Source: an uncultured Corynebacterium sp.
Lineage (GTDB): Bacteria; Actinomycetota; Actinomycetes; Mycobacteriales; Mycobacteriaceae
Direction of reading: 5' to 3'
DNA: 64,000 bases
Assembly (NCBI RefSeq): GCF_946998835.1
Contig: NZ_CAMQAZ010000011.1
Location: 12,512 to 76,511, forward strand
This document shows, in pieces, positions 32,858-39,944 of the stretch (within the stretch, counting starts at the first letter, position 1; each line of letters opens with the position of its first letter). The position numbers were made by a program, and so were the translations under genes. The notes beneath the pieces are model-generated. The model worked only from the letters and a program-made list of their open reading frames with translations. It was not told the origin of the DNA and searched no databases.

Positions 32858-33709
32858 ATGACATCAGCAGGCACACAAAGTTTCTCTCATCCCCTCCAGT
32901 CTGAGATCATCACCGACCTCCACGTCCGCTCCAGTATCAATCCTGCGGAGGAAATCAGCCGTCGAGTCGACTTTCTCTGTGATTACTTCCGCACTGCTCA
33001 CGCCAAGGGCTTCGTTCTTGGTATCTCCGGCGGCCAGGACTCCACGCTGGCTGGCCGCTTGGCTCAGTTGGCCGTCGAAAAGCTTCGCGACGGCGGTGAG
33101 AACGCCACCTTCATCGCCATTCGCCTCCCCCACGGCGTGCAGGCCGACGAGGACGACGCACAGGTGGCACTGCGTTTTATTCATCCCGACCAAACCCTGA
33201 CTATTGATATCGCACCGGCCACCGCCGCAATGACCGCACAGGTTACCGACGCCTTGGCCGGCAGCACTATCAGCGACTTCAACAAGGGAAACATCAAGGC
33301 ACGCATGCGCATGATTGCTCAGTATGCAGTGGCGGGCGTTGACGGCGCATTGGTTATTGGCACAGATCACGCCGCCGAGGCCGTCACCGGCTTTTACACC
33401 AAGCACGGCGACGGCGCATGCGACCTCGTGCCGCTACAGGGCCTGAATAAACGCCAAGGCGCAGAATTGCTTCGCCACCTCGACGCCCCTGCCAGCACCT
33501 GGGAGAAAGTTCCGACCGCTGACCTGGAGGAAGATCGCCCTGCGCTTCCCGACGAAGTTGCGCTCGGGGTGACCTATACCGCCATCGACGATTACCTCGA
33601 AGGTAAGGCCGTCTCAGATGAGGATGCCGCACGAATCGAGCGCCTCTACTCCATCTCCCGCCACAAGCGAGCTGTGCCACCCGGGCCAGCCGATTCATGG
33701 TGGCGCTAG
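32858..33709 (+). CDS. nadE: NH3-dependent NAD+ synthetase (283 aa)
   Basis: The enzyme makes NAD from deamido-NAD and ammonia through an adenylate. The ATP-pyrophosphatase loop is GFVLGISGGQDSTLAGRLAQ, followed by RLPHGVQADEDDAQVAL, NKGNIKARMRMIAQY, VIGTDHAAEAVTGFYTKHGDGACDLVPL (split) and KVPTADLEEDRPALPDE, all typical. It lacks a glutaminase domain, so it uses free ammonia. TAGAGT seven bases before ATG 32858 suggests a leaderless transcript. With pncB it gives a full route from nicotinate to NAD apart from the adenylyltransferase. It converges on the TetR gene. Confidence 0.95.
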   Translation: MTSAGTQSFSHPLQSEIITDLHVRSSINPAEEISRRVDFLCDYFRTAHAKGFVLGISGGQDSTLAGRLAQLAVEKLRDGGENATFIAIRLPHGVQADEDDAQVALRFIHPDQTLTIDIAPATAAMTAQVTDALAGSTISDFNKGNIKARMRMIAQYAVAGVDGALVIGTDHAAEAVTGFYTKHGDGACDLVPLQGLNKRQGAELLRHLDAPASTWEKVPTADLEEDRPALPDEVALGVTYTAIDDYLEGKAVSDEDAARIERLYSISRHKRAVPPGPADSWWR

Positions 33710-33760
33710 ACTGGCACCCCCCCTAGGCGCTGGAGTAACCGGTGGTAGAACAGACAGCTC

Positions 33761-33818
33761 AGCGCCGCCCTTTGAGAGTCAGCGCCGCCACACTCTAAGA
33801 GCGCCGCCACACTCTAAG
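33761..33818. repeat. Triple tandem repeat over the TetR stop codon
   Basis: Two perfect 19-base copies (33781-33799 and 33800-33818, AGCGCCGCCACACTCTAAG) follow one diverged 20-base copy (33761-33780, AGCGCCGCCCTTTGAGAGTC). The last copy contains the stop codon of the convergent TetR gene (33814-33816). Confidence 0.85.
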
Positions 33819-34410
33819 AGAAGGCCTTCGCGCCAGCGTCCCAAATAGCGCCAACTGCGGCCAAGCTGTCAGTTGCCGCCGCCTCTGCGTTCGGCTCCAC
33901 TGCTGGTGAACCATCCTGGATGAGCTCAGCGGTTACCAAACCATGAGCAAACGCCCACATGGCCAGCCCCTTAGGCTCATCACCGGCAACCTTGATAAAT
34001 GCATCGCGAATCCAGGCATCCAACGACGAAGGTGAGACGACATTCACGAAATTGGTGCGACTCATCAAACGGTAACCATGGGGATCATCGAGAACAGCCT
34101 GGCGGTATGCCTGCAGCAGAGATGCCGAAGTGCAGTCCTCATCAATGGCAGCATGAATACGTTTACCCAGATTCTCAAGGCTCTCGGTCAGCAAAAGCTG
34201 CAGGAGTTCTTCCTTGCCGCTGATGTGCTTGTACAGCGATGGTGCCTTCACATCGAGCCGCGCCGCAAGGCGGCGCATACTGATAGCGCTCCAGCCCGAT
34301 TCGCGCAGCATCGCGCGCGCTTCATCGACAATCTTCTGCATTCGTGGGGTCTGCTTGCGCACATCGGGCTGCGCTGGCACCCCATCGGTCATTTCTATGG
34401 TGCACGTCAC
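33814..34410 (-). CDS. TetR-family regulator (198 aa)
   Basis: The N-terminal helix-turn-helix is clear: QKIVDEARAMLRESGWSAIS followed by MRRLAARLDVKAPSLYKHIS and GKEELLQLLL (residues ~24-70). The C-terminal ligand-binding part (LLQAYRQAVLDDPHGYRLMS, MWAFAHGLVTAELIQDG) fits the WHG/TetR_C_33-like group common in actinobacteria. Two starts are possible: GTG 34410 or ATG 34392 (MTDG). Inverted repeats GTCAC-ATT-GGTGAC and GGTGAC...GTCAC overlap the start region and may be its own operator. No adjacent transporter is divergent from it, so its regulon is not evident. The stop codon lies in a tandem duplication. Confidence 0.85.
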   Translation of the reverse strand: MTCTIEMTDGVPAQPDVRKQTPRMQKIVDEARAMLRESGWSAISMRRLAARLDVKAPSLYKHISGKEELLQLLLTESLENLGKRIHAAIDEDCTSASLLQAYRQAVLDDPHGYRLMSRTNFVNVVSPSSLDAWIRDAFIKVAGDEPKGLAMWAFAHGLVTAELIQDGSPAVEPNAEAAATDSLAAVGAIWDAGAKAFS

Positions 34411-34436
34411 ATTGGTGACTGTAACCCGTCACACCT
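34404..34436. promoter_or_regulatory. Inverted repeats at the TetR start, possible autoregulatory operator
   Basis: GTCAC-ATT-GGTGAC and the overlapping GGTGAC-TGTAACCC-GTCAC provide three half sites within ~30 bases at the tetR start. The spacing resembles TetR-type operators. Binding is inferred only. Confidence 0.4.
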
Positions 34437-34590
34437 CACTTAGGGCGCTTTTGGTCAATTTAACCCGACAATTTTCAAAAAATAGCTAACGGCGATGCTC
34501 GGGTACGAAAAGTTACCCTTGCCCGCCATTAGCTAATGCTTGACGACGAGGCCCTACCCGTCGCCAGGTAAGAAGTGCGATATACCGCCA

Positions 34591-35025
34591 CTACACCTCG
34601 TAGCGATCCGGCTCCTCGCCGAGGTGGAAACGGCGACCCGAAACATCATTCGGAGTAATGCGCACGTAGTTGTACTTCAGAGTCGGCAGCCAGGGCTTCA
34701 GCGGCAGCTCATCTGCAGCGTTGATATCAGCGCGGGAAGTGAGAACCTCCGCGTCACCCTTGACGATGACCGACCAAGCCTTCTGAGCGTCCTTATCAAC
34801 AAAGTCAGCTTCAAAGAGAACATCGTGGTTCAGAGAAACAGTAAAGAGCTTCGAGCCCTCGGCAGTGCGGAAGTAGATGTTCCCCTCATGAACGACATAG
34901 TTCAGCGGGAAAAGGTCCATGTCGTCTTTACGACGAACAACGAGGCGCCCAAAAGTCTGCGTAGCCAGCAGCTCGAGGGACTCTTCGGCGGACAGGTTCT
35001 GAATGACGGAGTCGTTGTATGCCAT
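34591..35025 (-). CDS. Pyridoxamine-5'-phosphate-oxidase-like flavin-binding protein (144 aa)
   Basis: A split-barrel flavin-binding protein. The N-terminus has IQNLSAEESLELLATQTFGRL, then VVRRKDDMDLFPLNYVVHEGN and IYFRTAEGSKLFTVSLN (split), VLFEADFVDKDAQKAWSVIVKG and a C-terminal PWLPTLKYNYVRITPNDVSGRRF, as in the actinobacterial group that includes nitroreductase-like and Rv1155-type proteins. It probably binds FMN or F420 and acts in the cytoplasm as a small reductase; the substrate is unknown. It stands alone, downstream of the repeat element 35123-35355 which lies in its upstream region. Confidence 0.8.
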   Translation of the reverse strand: MAYNDSVIQNLSAEESLELLATQTFGRLVVRRKDDMDLFPLNYVVHEGNIYFRTAEGSKLFTVSLNHDVLFEADFVDKDAQKAWSVIVKGDAEVLTSRADINAADELPLKPWLPTLKYNYVRITPNDVSGRRFHLGEEPDRYEV

Positions 35026-35122
35026 ACACCCCAGTATTCCACCGTTCAGACAAAGTTGCTACAGCCATACGAGCAACCAATCACTGAGGTGAATGGCAGA
35101 CGTTTTCCACCGAGGTGACGAC

Positions 35123-35355
35123 GGGTTAAGTAGCAAAACTGACAACTCGGAAACTTGCGGGCTGCACATGTGAAAAAGGGGCTGCACATGATTACGGGCT
35201 GCACATGTGAAACTGTCCGAGTTTATAGCACTTTCAGGCCATTTTTCGGGCCATTTTTGCTATAAGCGGGGTCAGTAACTCGCATTGAGGACTAGGTAGC
35301 AAAAGGTACCCACCCATCGGCATGCCGGAGGGACACACTTTTTGCTACTTAACCC
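35123..35355. mobile_element. 233-bp inverted-repeat-bounded element (MITE-like), no coding capacity
   Basis: The ends are perfect 16-base inverted repeats: GGGTTAAGTAGCAAAA at 35123-35138 and TTTTGCTACTTAACCC at 35340-35355. A second inner GGTAGCAAAAGGTACC occurs at about 35295-35310. The interior carries dispersed repeat copy 2 and no open frame. Size and structure resemble a miniature inverted-repeat element or a large RNA hairpin. The other copy of the inner repeat (30624-30729) lacks these ends. No target-site duplication could be identified with certainty. Confidence 0.55.
35157..35280. repeat. Dispersed intergenic repeat, copy 2
   Basis: Counterpart of 30624-30729. It has three GGGCTGCACATG units instead of two, then GAGTTTATAGCACTTTCAGG, the GCCATTTTT-CGG-GCCATTTTT repeat, and GCTATAAGC before GTCAGTAACT. 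TTATAGCA and TGCTATAA can pair as a hairpin around the GCCATTTTT repeats. Confidence 0.85.
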
Positions 35356-35388
35356 CACTTTGATCCTTTAACCCGGAATACAAGAAAT

Positions 35389-35416
35389 CCCCCGGTCATA
35401 ACGACCGAGGGTTTTT
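35389..35416. terminator. Intrinsic terminator next to tRNA-Ala
   Basis: CCCCCGGTC-ATAAC-GACCGAGGG is followed by TTTTTC on the plus strand. On the minus strand it lies directly downstream of tRNA-Ala, where the stem is followed by GATTTCTTG, so it probably ends the tRNA transcript and may work in both directions. Confidence 0.8.
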
Positions 35417-35420
35417 CTAC

Positions 35421-35496
35421 TGGTGGAGCTAACGGGACTCGAACCCGTGACCCCCACACTGCCAGTGTGGTGCGCTACCAGCTGCGCCATAGCCCC
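35421..35496 (-). tRNA. tRNA-Ala (anticodon GGC)
   Basis: 76 bases including an encoded CCA. The acceptor GGGGCTA pairs with TAGCTCC (one G-U), the D-arm is GCGC-AGCTGGTA-GCGC, the anticodon stem CCACA/TGTGG closes loop CTGGCAG (anticodon GGC), and the T-arm is ACGGGTTCGAGTCCCGT. Confidence 0.95.
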
Positions 35497-35694
35497 AGAA
35501 TCAACATCGAAGCGGTTTTTCACCCCTTCGCTGTGGACTCCTCAAAGGCTACATGGCACTGCCAGATATCACCAAATCCGCATGTAGAACACACTTTTAC
35601 CCATGTGTTTCGCAGACCTGAAGCGAGTCCCGCGAACATGAACCGGCGATAATAACGGACTGACTTTCCTGGTAGCTAGCGACGTGCGAGCGAA

Positions 35695-36435
35695 CTAGCG
35701 CAGAGCCAACTCGACCCAGTCCCCCAAGGTATACTTTTCTTCTTCGCCGGGGATTTCCTCCAAAATATCCTTGCCATCGACGAACACATGCGGCGAGGAA
35801 ACCTTGCCCAGACGCTTTGCAAGGTCATCATCGTTCGCGTTGGCGCTGGCCTTTGCCTCGGTGGTGTCAATTCCAGAGCGCACCTCGTCGACAATATTGT
35901 CAGCAACGCCGAGCTGCTCCAGACGGTCAGCCAACTCATCATCACTCCAGGTGATGGAATCTTGCTGGTCGGCCATCATCATGGTGCGGAAGTTCCAGAA
36001 TGCGCGGGCATCACCGGTCTCGGCAATCTTGCGGGCAACTGCATAGACGCGAGTGGAGTGACCATCACGCTGTTCCTTCTCCCGGGCATCCAGGAAATTC
36101 AGCGTACGGTATTCAGCAACCAGCTTGCCGTCATTTAGCGCCTTGAGCTCATCATCGTGGCCCTCTTCACTCATCTGTGCACAGTAGTGACATGAAAAGT
36201 CCTCGAAAATCGTGGCCTTTTTCGCCCCTGCAGCGCCATCCTTACTCAAACGGATGACATCACCGTCGAGCGCTACGGAGAAATTGACATCCTCATCCGG
36301 CAGCCCCCCAATCGGCTGCGAACGACCGATGTAAATGACACCGCCAATCACAAGGGCAACGACAGCAAGAAGAGCAATCAAGCCTACGACAAAGCCATTG
36401 CCCTTTTCATTCGGATTCTTAATCTTCTGACTCAC
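35695..36435 (-). CDS. Membrane-anchored DsbA/thioredoxin-like oxidoreductase (246 aa)
   Basis: The N-terminus is cytoplasmic and basic (SQKIKNPNEKGNG), followed by one membrane anchor (FVVGLIALLAVVALVIGGVIYI), placing the thioredoxin-fold domain outside the membrane. The active site is EDFSCHYCAQMSEEG (CHYC), with the cis-Pro segment near LGKVSSPHVFVDGKDI. This fits the DsbA-like Thioredoxin_4 family that introduces or isomerises disulfides in exported proteins. I chose GTG 36435 because upstream residues are Cys/Trp-rich noise. The MauE/DoxX-like gene upstream on the same strand probably acts with it as an electron partner. An ACAATTGT palindrome precedes the start. Confidence 0.88.
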   Translation of the reverse strand: MSQKIKNPNEKGNGFVVGLIALLAVVALVIGGVIYIGRSQPIGGLPDEDVNFSVALDGDVIRLSKDGAAGAKKATIFEDFSCHYCAQMSEEGHDDELKALNDGKLVAEYRTLNFLDAREKEQRDGHSTRVYAVARKIAETGDARAFWNFRTMMMADQQDSITWSDDELADRLEQLGVADNIVDEVRSGIDTTEAKASANANDDDLAKRLGKVSSPHVFVDGKDILEEIPGEEEKYTLGDWVELALR

Positions 36436-36463
36436 ACCGCTTACGATAGCGGTGATTTCTTGC

Positions 36464-36506
36464 CAACAACACAATTGTTGCTGAGAAAACCCAAATTGTT
36501 GCCAAG
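36464..36506. promoter_or_regulatory. TTGTTG-rich inverted/direct repeats upstream of the DsbA-like gene
   Basis: CAACAA-CACAA-TTGTTG at 36464-36480 includes the palindrome ACAATTGT, and a second AATTGTTGC copy lies ~20 bases on (about 36494-36502). The cluster begins ~30 bases upstream of the start codon and could be an operator. Confidence 0.35.
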
Positions 36507-36643
36507 TCCACAACGAATTCTAGGGCGAAATTCGACTGCAAGCACCAATTCTCTTGCAGCTACCTCACTGGGCTCCCGCTCTCAGCCGACCCACTGCCCA
36601 CTCTGGAGACTGCGCAACTAGACCCCGCTCTCGAGGCAGCGGG

Positions 36644-37084
36644 CTAGGGGTAAATGGCCCACTTTTTCCACGGCCACAGGTACACAAACACCGCCAGGAC
36701 CATGAAACCAATATCACGGGCAATAGACGTCAGATATGAAACCGCATCAGCGTTCTCGTCGTAGCCACCACCGCCAAAGCAACCACAGTCAATCTGCAGG
36801 CCACGTGCCCACGCCGAAATGATGCCACCGATGAACACCAGCAACAACAATCCCGATACCACCGCCACCGGGCGCAGGAACAGGCCCAGGATCAGCAGGA
36901 GACCGAGGATGACTTCGAAAGCGGGCAGCGCCACCGCCACAACCGGCACCAAATCGCTCGGCAGCAGCTCATACGCCTGCACGGCCTGACGCGATTCCAG
37001 CGGGTTGAGCAGTTTAATAAGACCCGAGTACAGCCAAATTGCTGCCAGGCCAAAGCGCGCCACCACACCAACGAAGTTCTTCAT
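36644..37084 (-). CDS. MauE/DoxX-like four-helix membrane protein (146 aa)
   Basis: Four membrane segments (FGLAAIWLYSGLIKL, VVAVALPAFEVILGLLLILG, VVSGLLLLVFIGGIISAWA, IGFMVLAVFVYLWPW) enclose the motif QIDCGCFGGGG on the extracytoplasmic side. The CGCFG cysteine pair is characteristic of the MauE/DoxX branch proposed to shuttle electrons to thioredoxin-like partners. ATG 37084 (MKNF) is preferred. The DsbA-like gene begins ~210 bases downstream on the same strand, supporting a joint role in extracytoplasmic thiol oxidation; that functional link is inference. Confidence 0.85.
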   Translation of the reverse strand: MKNFVGVVARFGLAAIWLYSGLIKLLNPLESRQAVQAYELLPSDLVPVVAVALPAFEVILGLLLILGLFLRPVAVVSGLLLLVFIGGIISAWARGLQIDCGCFGGGGYDENADAVSYLTSIARDIGFMVLAVFVYLWPWKKWAIYP

Positions 37085-37140
37085 ACTCAAAAAGGTAGTA
37101 CAGGCTAGCTGTTTCCAGCTAGCCCAGAGACCGGCTGGCT

Positions 37141-37168
37141 ATTACCCGTTCAGAATTACCCGTTCAGA
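37141..37168. repeat. 14-bp perfect tandem duplication over the pgm stop codon
   Basis: ATTACCCGTTCAGA occurs twice without a gap (37141-37154, 37155-37168). The right copy includes the pgm stop codon at 37156-37158 and the last codons; the left copy is the non-coding duplicate. Confidence 0.85.
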
Positions 37169-38811
37169 ACTGCGGAGACAACGTCCTGCGCCTCAGCCTG
37201 GACCTGTGCCAGGTGATCCGCCCCCTTGAAGGACTCCGCGTAGATTTTGTACTTATCCTCGGTGCCCGACGGGCGTGCTGCGAACCATGCGTTCTCCGTG
37301 ACTACCTTCAGGCCACCAATCGCAGCACCGTTGCCCGGTGCCTCAGTCAGCTTGGCCGTAATAGTCTCTCCTGCCAGGGTGTCGGCCTTGACCTGCTCCG
37401 GCGAGAGCTTCTTCAGAATTGCCTTCTGTTCGCGAGTTGCGTCCGCATCTGTGCGGGCGTAGGCCGGGGCACCGTACTTATCGGCAAGCTCAGCATAGAG
37501 CTGCGACGGAGTCTTCTTGGTCACAGCCGTAATCTCGCTGGCCAAAAGATCCAGGATGATGCCGTCCTTGTCGGTGGACCACACAGTGCCGTCGTGACGC
37601 AGGAACGATGCGCCAGCGGATTCCTCGCCACCGAAACCGATGGTGCCGCCGAGCAGACCAGGGACGAACCACTTGAAGCCGACCGGCACTTCCACGAGCT
37701 TGCGGCCCAAATTGGCAACGACGCGGTCAATCATCGACGAGGACACCAGTGTCTTACCGACCGCGGTCTCCTGCGACCAGCCCGGACGGTGCGCAAAGAG
37801 GTAATCAATGGCAACGGCCAAGTAGTGGTTCGGGTTCATCAGACCCGCATCCGGAGTCACAATTCCGTGGCGGTCCGAGTCCGCGTCGTTACCGGTGGAG
37901 ATGTCGAACTTGTCGCGGTTGCCAATCAAGGATGCCATCGCATTCGGCGAGGAGCAGTCCATACGAATCTTGCCGTCGGTATCCAGAGTCATAAAACGCC
38001 AGGTCGCATCAACCAGTGGATTGACCACAGTCAGGTTCAGGTTGTGCGCATCGCCAATCGCGCCCCAATAATCCACCGACGCACCGCCCATTGGATCAGC
38101 ACCGATACGTACGCCCGCATCACGGATAGCGTCGAGGTTGACAACATTCGGCAAATCCGAAACGTATGCATTGAGGTAGTCGTGCTTGACGACGAGGTTC
38201 CCAGCCTTTTCCACCAGCTGGCGCTTAACCCCATCCAGGCCCTTCGCCAGGTATTCGTTGGCTCGAGCTGCAATCCAGTCGGTCGCATCCGCATCCGCAG
38301 GGCCACCGGTCGGCGGGTTGTATTTAAAACCACCATCCCGTGGCGGATTGTGGGAAGGGGTAATCACGATGCCGTCGGCACGCGCGGAGCTAGTGCCCGT
38401 CGGACCGCCCTCAACATCGTGGTTGAAGGTCAGAATTGCGTGGCTGACGGCGGGAGTCGGAGTGTAGCGGTCCTGGGCATCGACCATCACGGTAATGCCA
38501 TTGGCGGTGAGTACCTCGAGGGCGGAAATCATTGCCGGCTCAGACAGACCGTGGGTATCGCGGCCAACGTAGAGCGGGCCTTCAATGCCCTGGCCCTTGC
38601 GGTAGTCGACGATGGCCTGGGTAGTGGCGTGAATATGATCTTCGTTGAAAGCGCCGTCGAGGGAGGAACCGCGGTGGCCGGAGGTGCCGAAAACGACCTT
38701 CTGGTCGGGGTTATTCGGGTCCGGGTGCTTTGTGTAGTAGGCAGTGACCAGTTCCGCGACATCAATAAGGTCGGACGGCTGGGCCAATTGCCCGGCGCGC
38801 TCATGAGCCAT
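37156..38811 (-). CDS. pgm: Phosphoglucomutase, alpha-D-glucose type (551 aa)
   Basis: It interconverts glucose-1-phosphate and glucose-6-phosphate for glycogen, trehalose and cell-wall sugar precursors. The metal/phosphoserine loop is GIVITPSHNPPRDGGFKYNPPTGG (Ser of TPSHNP becomes phosphorylated; shown only in part), metal ligands are in TGNDADSDRHG, the sugar-binding loop is GFGGEESAGASF, and the phosphate-binding loop is ARPSGTEDKYKIY. The substrate-entry motif VVFGTSGHRGSS is near residue 40. ATG 38811 has AGGAGG at nine bases. Length fits the 540-550 residue bacterial family. It is divergent from the crcB pair. Confidence 0.96.
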   Translation of the reverse strand: MAHERAGQLAQPSDLIDVAELVTAYYTKHPDPNNPDQKVVFGTSGHRGSSLDGAFNEDHIHATTQAIVDYRKGQGIEGPLYVGRDTHGLSEPAMISALEVLTANGITVMVDAQDRYTPTPAVSHAILTFNHDVEGGPTGTSSARADGIVITPSHNPPRDGGFKYNPPTGGPADADATDWIAARANEYLAKGLDGVKRQLVEKAGNLVVKHDYLNAYVSDLPNVVNLDAIRDAGVRIGADPMGGASVDYWGAIGDAHNLNLTVVNPLVDATWRFMTLDTDGKIRMDCSSPNAMASLIGNRDKFDISTGNDADSDRHGIVTPDAGLMNPNHYLAVAIDYLFAHRPGWSQETAVGKTLVSSSMIDRVVANLGRKLVEVPVGFKWFVPGLLGGTIGFGGEESAGASFLRHDGTVWSTDKDGIILDLLASEITAVTKKTPSQLYAELADKYGAPAYARTDADATREQKAILKKLSPEQVKADTLAGETITAKLTEAPGNGAAIGGLKVVTENAWFAARPSGTEDKYKIYAESFKGADHLAQVQAEAQDVVSAVLNG

Positions 38812-39033
38812 TGTGGGTATCCTCCTGCTAATTCGGCGAACTGCGCAACCGACAACTTCGCTGCGCTTCCTCTTTCCAGTGTCCCCGTTTTAGGGTCAAC
38901 GCGCATGGCAGAACCACTTGGCAACGCAATCTCGCCCCTGCAATAGGGTGCGATGGGACTATTGCTGCGTGGGTGTCTGAAGCATGACCGGTTGGTAGCT
39001 GCGACGACTGGCTGCTGTGCTAGCGTTCTCACC

Positions 39034-39453
39034 GTGAATGAGGAATCTGTCGCTCCGAAGCTGCCATCAGCAGGACGAGGGCAAGTTCTTACAGCGTTGG
39101 CCGTGGCCGCCGGCGCTGCCCTCGGCGCGGTAAGTCGCTTTCTATCCGGAGCAGCTATTGATTCGATTGCAGGCTCTGGAACAAGCACGGTTTCGACCAC
39201 TGCCATCAACCTGGTGGGCTGCTTTCTCTTTGGCCTGGTTAGCAGCATCGTTTTCGCTAATCCTCGACTTGCCGCCTTCTGCGGCACTGGATTCTGTGGT
39301 GGCTTCACCACTTTTTCTGCGTTTGTGATTCTCCTGCTCGCCCAGTCAGACGTGTCCGCCATGCTGGTGATGACTGTCGGACTCATTCACCTGCTGTGCT
39401 GTCCTCTCGTCTACTGGCTGGGAACCAAGTGTGTGCGGGAGACAGCGGAATGA
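39034..39453 (+). CDS. crcB: CrcB/Fluc fluoride channel subunit 1 (139 aa)
   Basis: Fluoride exporter of the dual-topology Fluc family. It has four membrane helices with the family residues GAVSRFLSG in helix 1, STTAINLVGCFLFGLV (the N in the fluoride path) and GTGFCGGFTTFSAFVI (the Phe box and Na+ site region), then a C-terminal helix. GTG 39034 is chosen; the longer frame lacks a match. The stop codon overlaps the ATG of the second crcB (ATGA), so the two subunits are made together, possibly forming a heterodimer. No fluoride riboswitch was found upstream. Confidence 0.88.
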   Translation: MNEESVAPKLPSAGRGQVLTALAVAAGAALGAVSRFLSGAAIDSIAGSGTSTVSTTAINLVGCFLFGLVSSIVFANPRLAAFCGTGFCGGFTTFSAFVILLLAQSDVSAMLVMTVGLIHLLCCPLVYWLGTKCVRETAE

Positions 39454-39875
39454 CCGAAGACATTCTCAGCTCTTTTCCCTCAGCACTCTATGCCATCCTC
39501 GCAGTCGCCGTTGGCGCAGCAGTTGGAGGAGCACTGCGGTTTGGGCTGGCCGAACTTGCGGTGAAATGGACTGAATCTAAGCTGCCCGGGACGTGGAGCG
39601 CGAATATGCTCGCCTGTTTGGTCGCCGGTGTTGCTGCTGCGGTGTGGTCGCGGGGGACGTCGATAAGCGATGGCCTAACGCCCGCCCTGGCCTATGCAAC
39701 GGTGATGATTGGCTTCGCTGGCGGGCTATCGACCTGGTCGACGCTTGCGGGCGAGATTGCGCGGCTTAGTAATCAACACTTTTGGAGGGCATGCGGGTAC
39801 GCCGCTCTCACACTCATCGGCGGAACAATCTTTGCTTACGTGGGGATGCATCTACCCCCACTTGTGGCGAATTAA
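39450..39875 (+). CDS. crcB: CrcB/Fluc fluoride channel subunit 2 (141 aa)
   Basis: Second member of the pair, with helices around ALYAILAVAVGAAVGGALRF, GTWSANMLACLVAGVAAAVW, ALAYATVMIGFAGGLSTWSTL and ALTLIGGTIFAYVG. The Asn of the fluoride path (SANMLAC) and the GFAGGLSTWST segment correspond to GFCGGFTTFSA of the first subunit; the Phe box is changed to Leu/Trp, as is common in the second partner of paired Flucs. ATG 39450 overlaps the stop of the first gene by four bases. A 70-base gap follows before the alanine symporter gene. Confidence 0.85.
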   Translation: MTEDILSSFPSALYAILAVAVGAAVGGALRFGLAELAVKWTESKLPGTWSANMLACLVAGVAAAVWSRGTSISDGLTPALAYATVMIGFAGGLSTWSTLAGEIARLSNQHFWRACGYAALTLIGGTIFAYVGMHLPPLVAN

Positions 39876-39944
39876 CGACATAAAGGCCATTTTCTGAAAA
39901 TTTGATGGCAATTTTTAGCCTTCCTATCAGTAAAGTTCCACAGC

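Larger units (their letters stand above)
35026..35420. other. Intergenic region made mostly of a repeat element
   Basis: No gene. It is occupied by the inverted-repeat-bounded element (35123-35355), with the dispersed repeat copy 2 inside it, and by a terminator (35389-35416) just before tRNA-Ala. Confidence 0.5.

Noticed and set aside
33710..33818. CRISPR-like array at the nadE/tetR junction
   Set aside because: Three adjacent ~19-base units without spacers; this is a simple tandem duplication over a stop codon, not a CRISPR array, and no cas genes are present.
37213..38946. 577-codon plus-strand open frame
   Set aside because: Antisense to pgm, which shows complete phosphoglucomutase motifs and a strong ribosome site.
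38820..39033. Fluoride riboswitch upstream of the crcB pair
   Set aside because: I looked for the conserved crcB RNA motif start and pseudoknot and did not see them before the first crcB gene.
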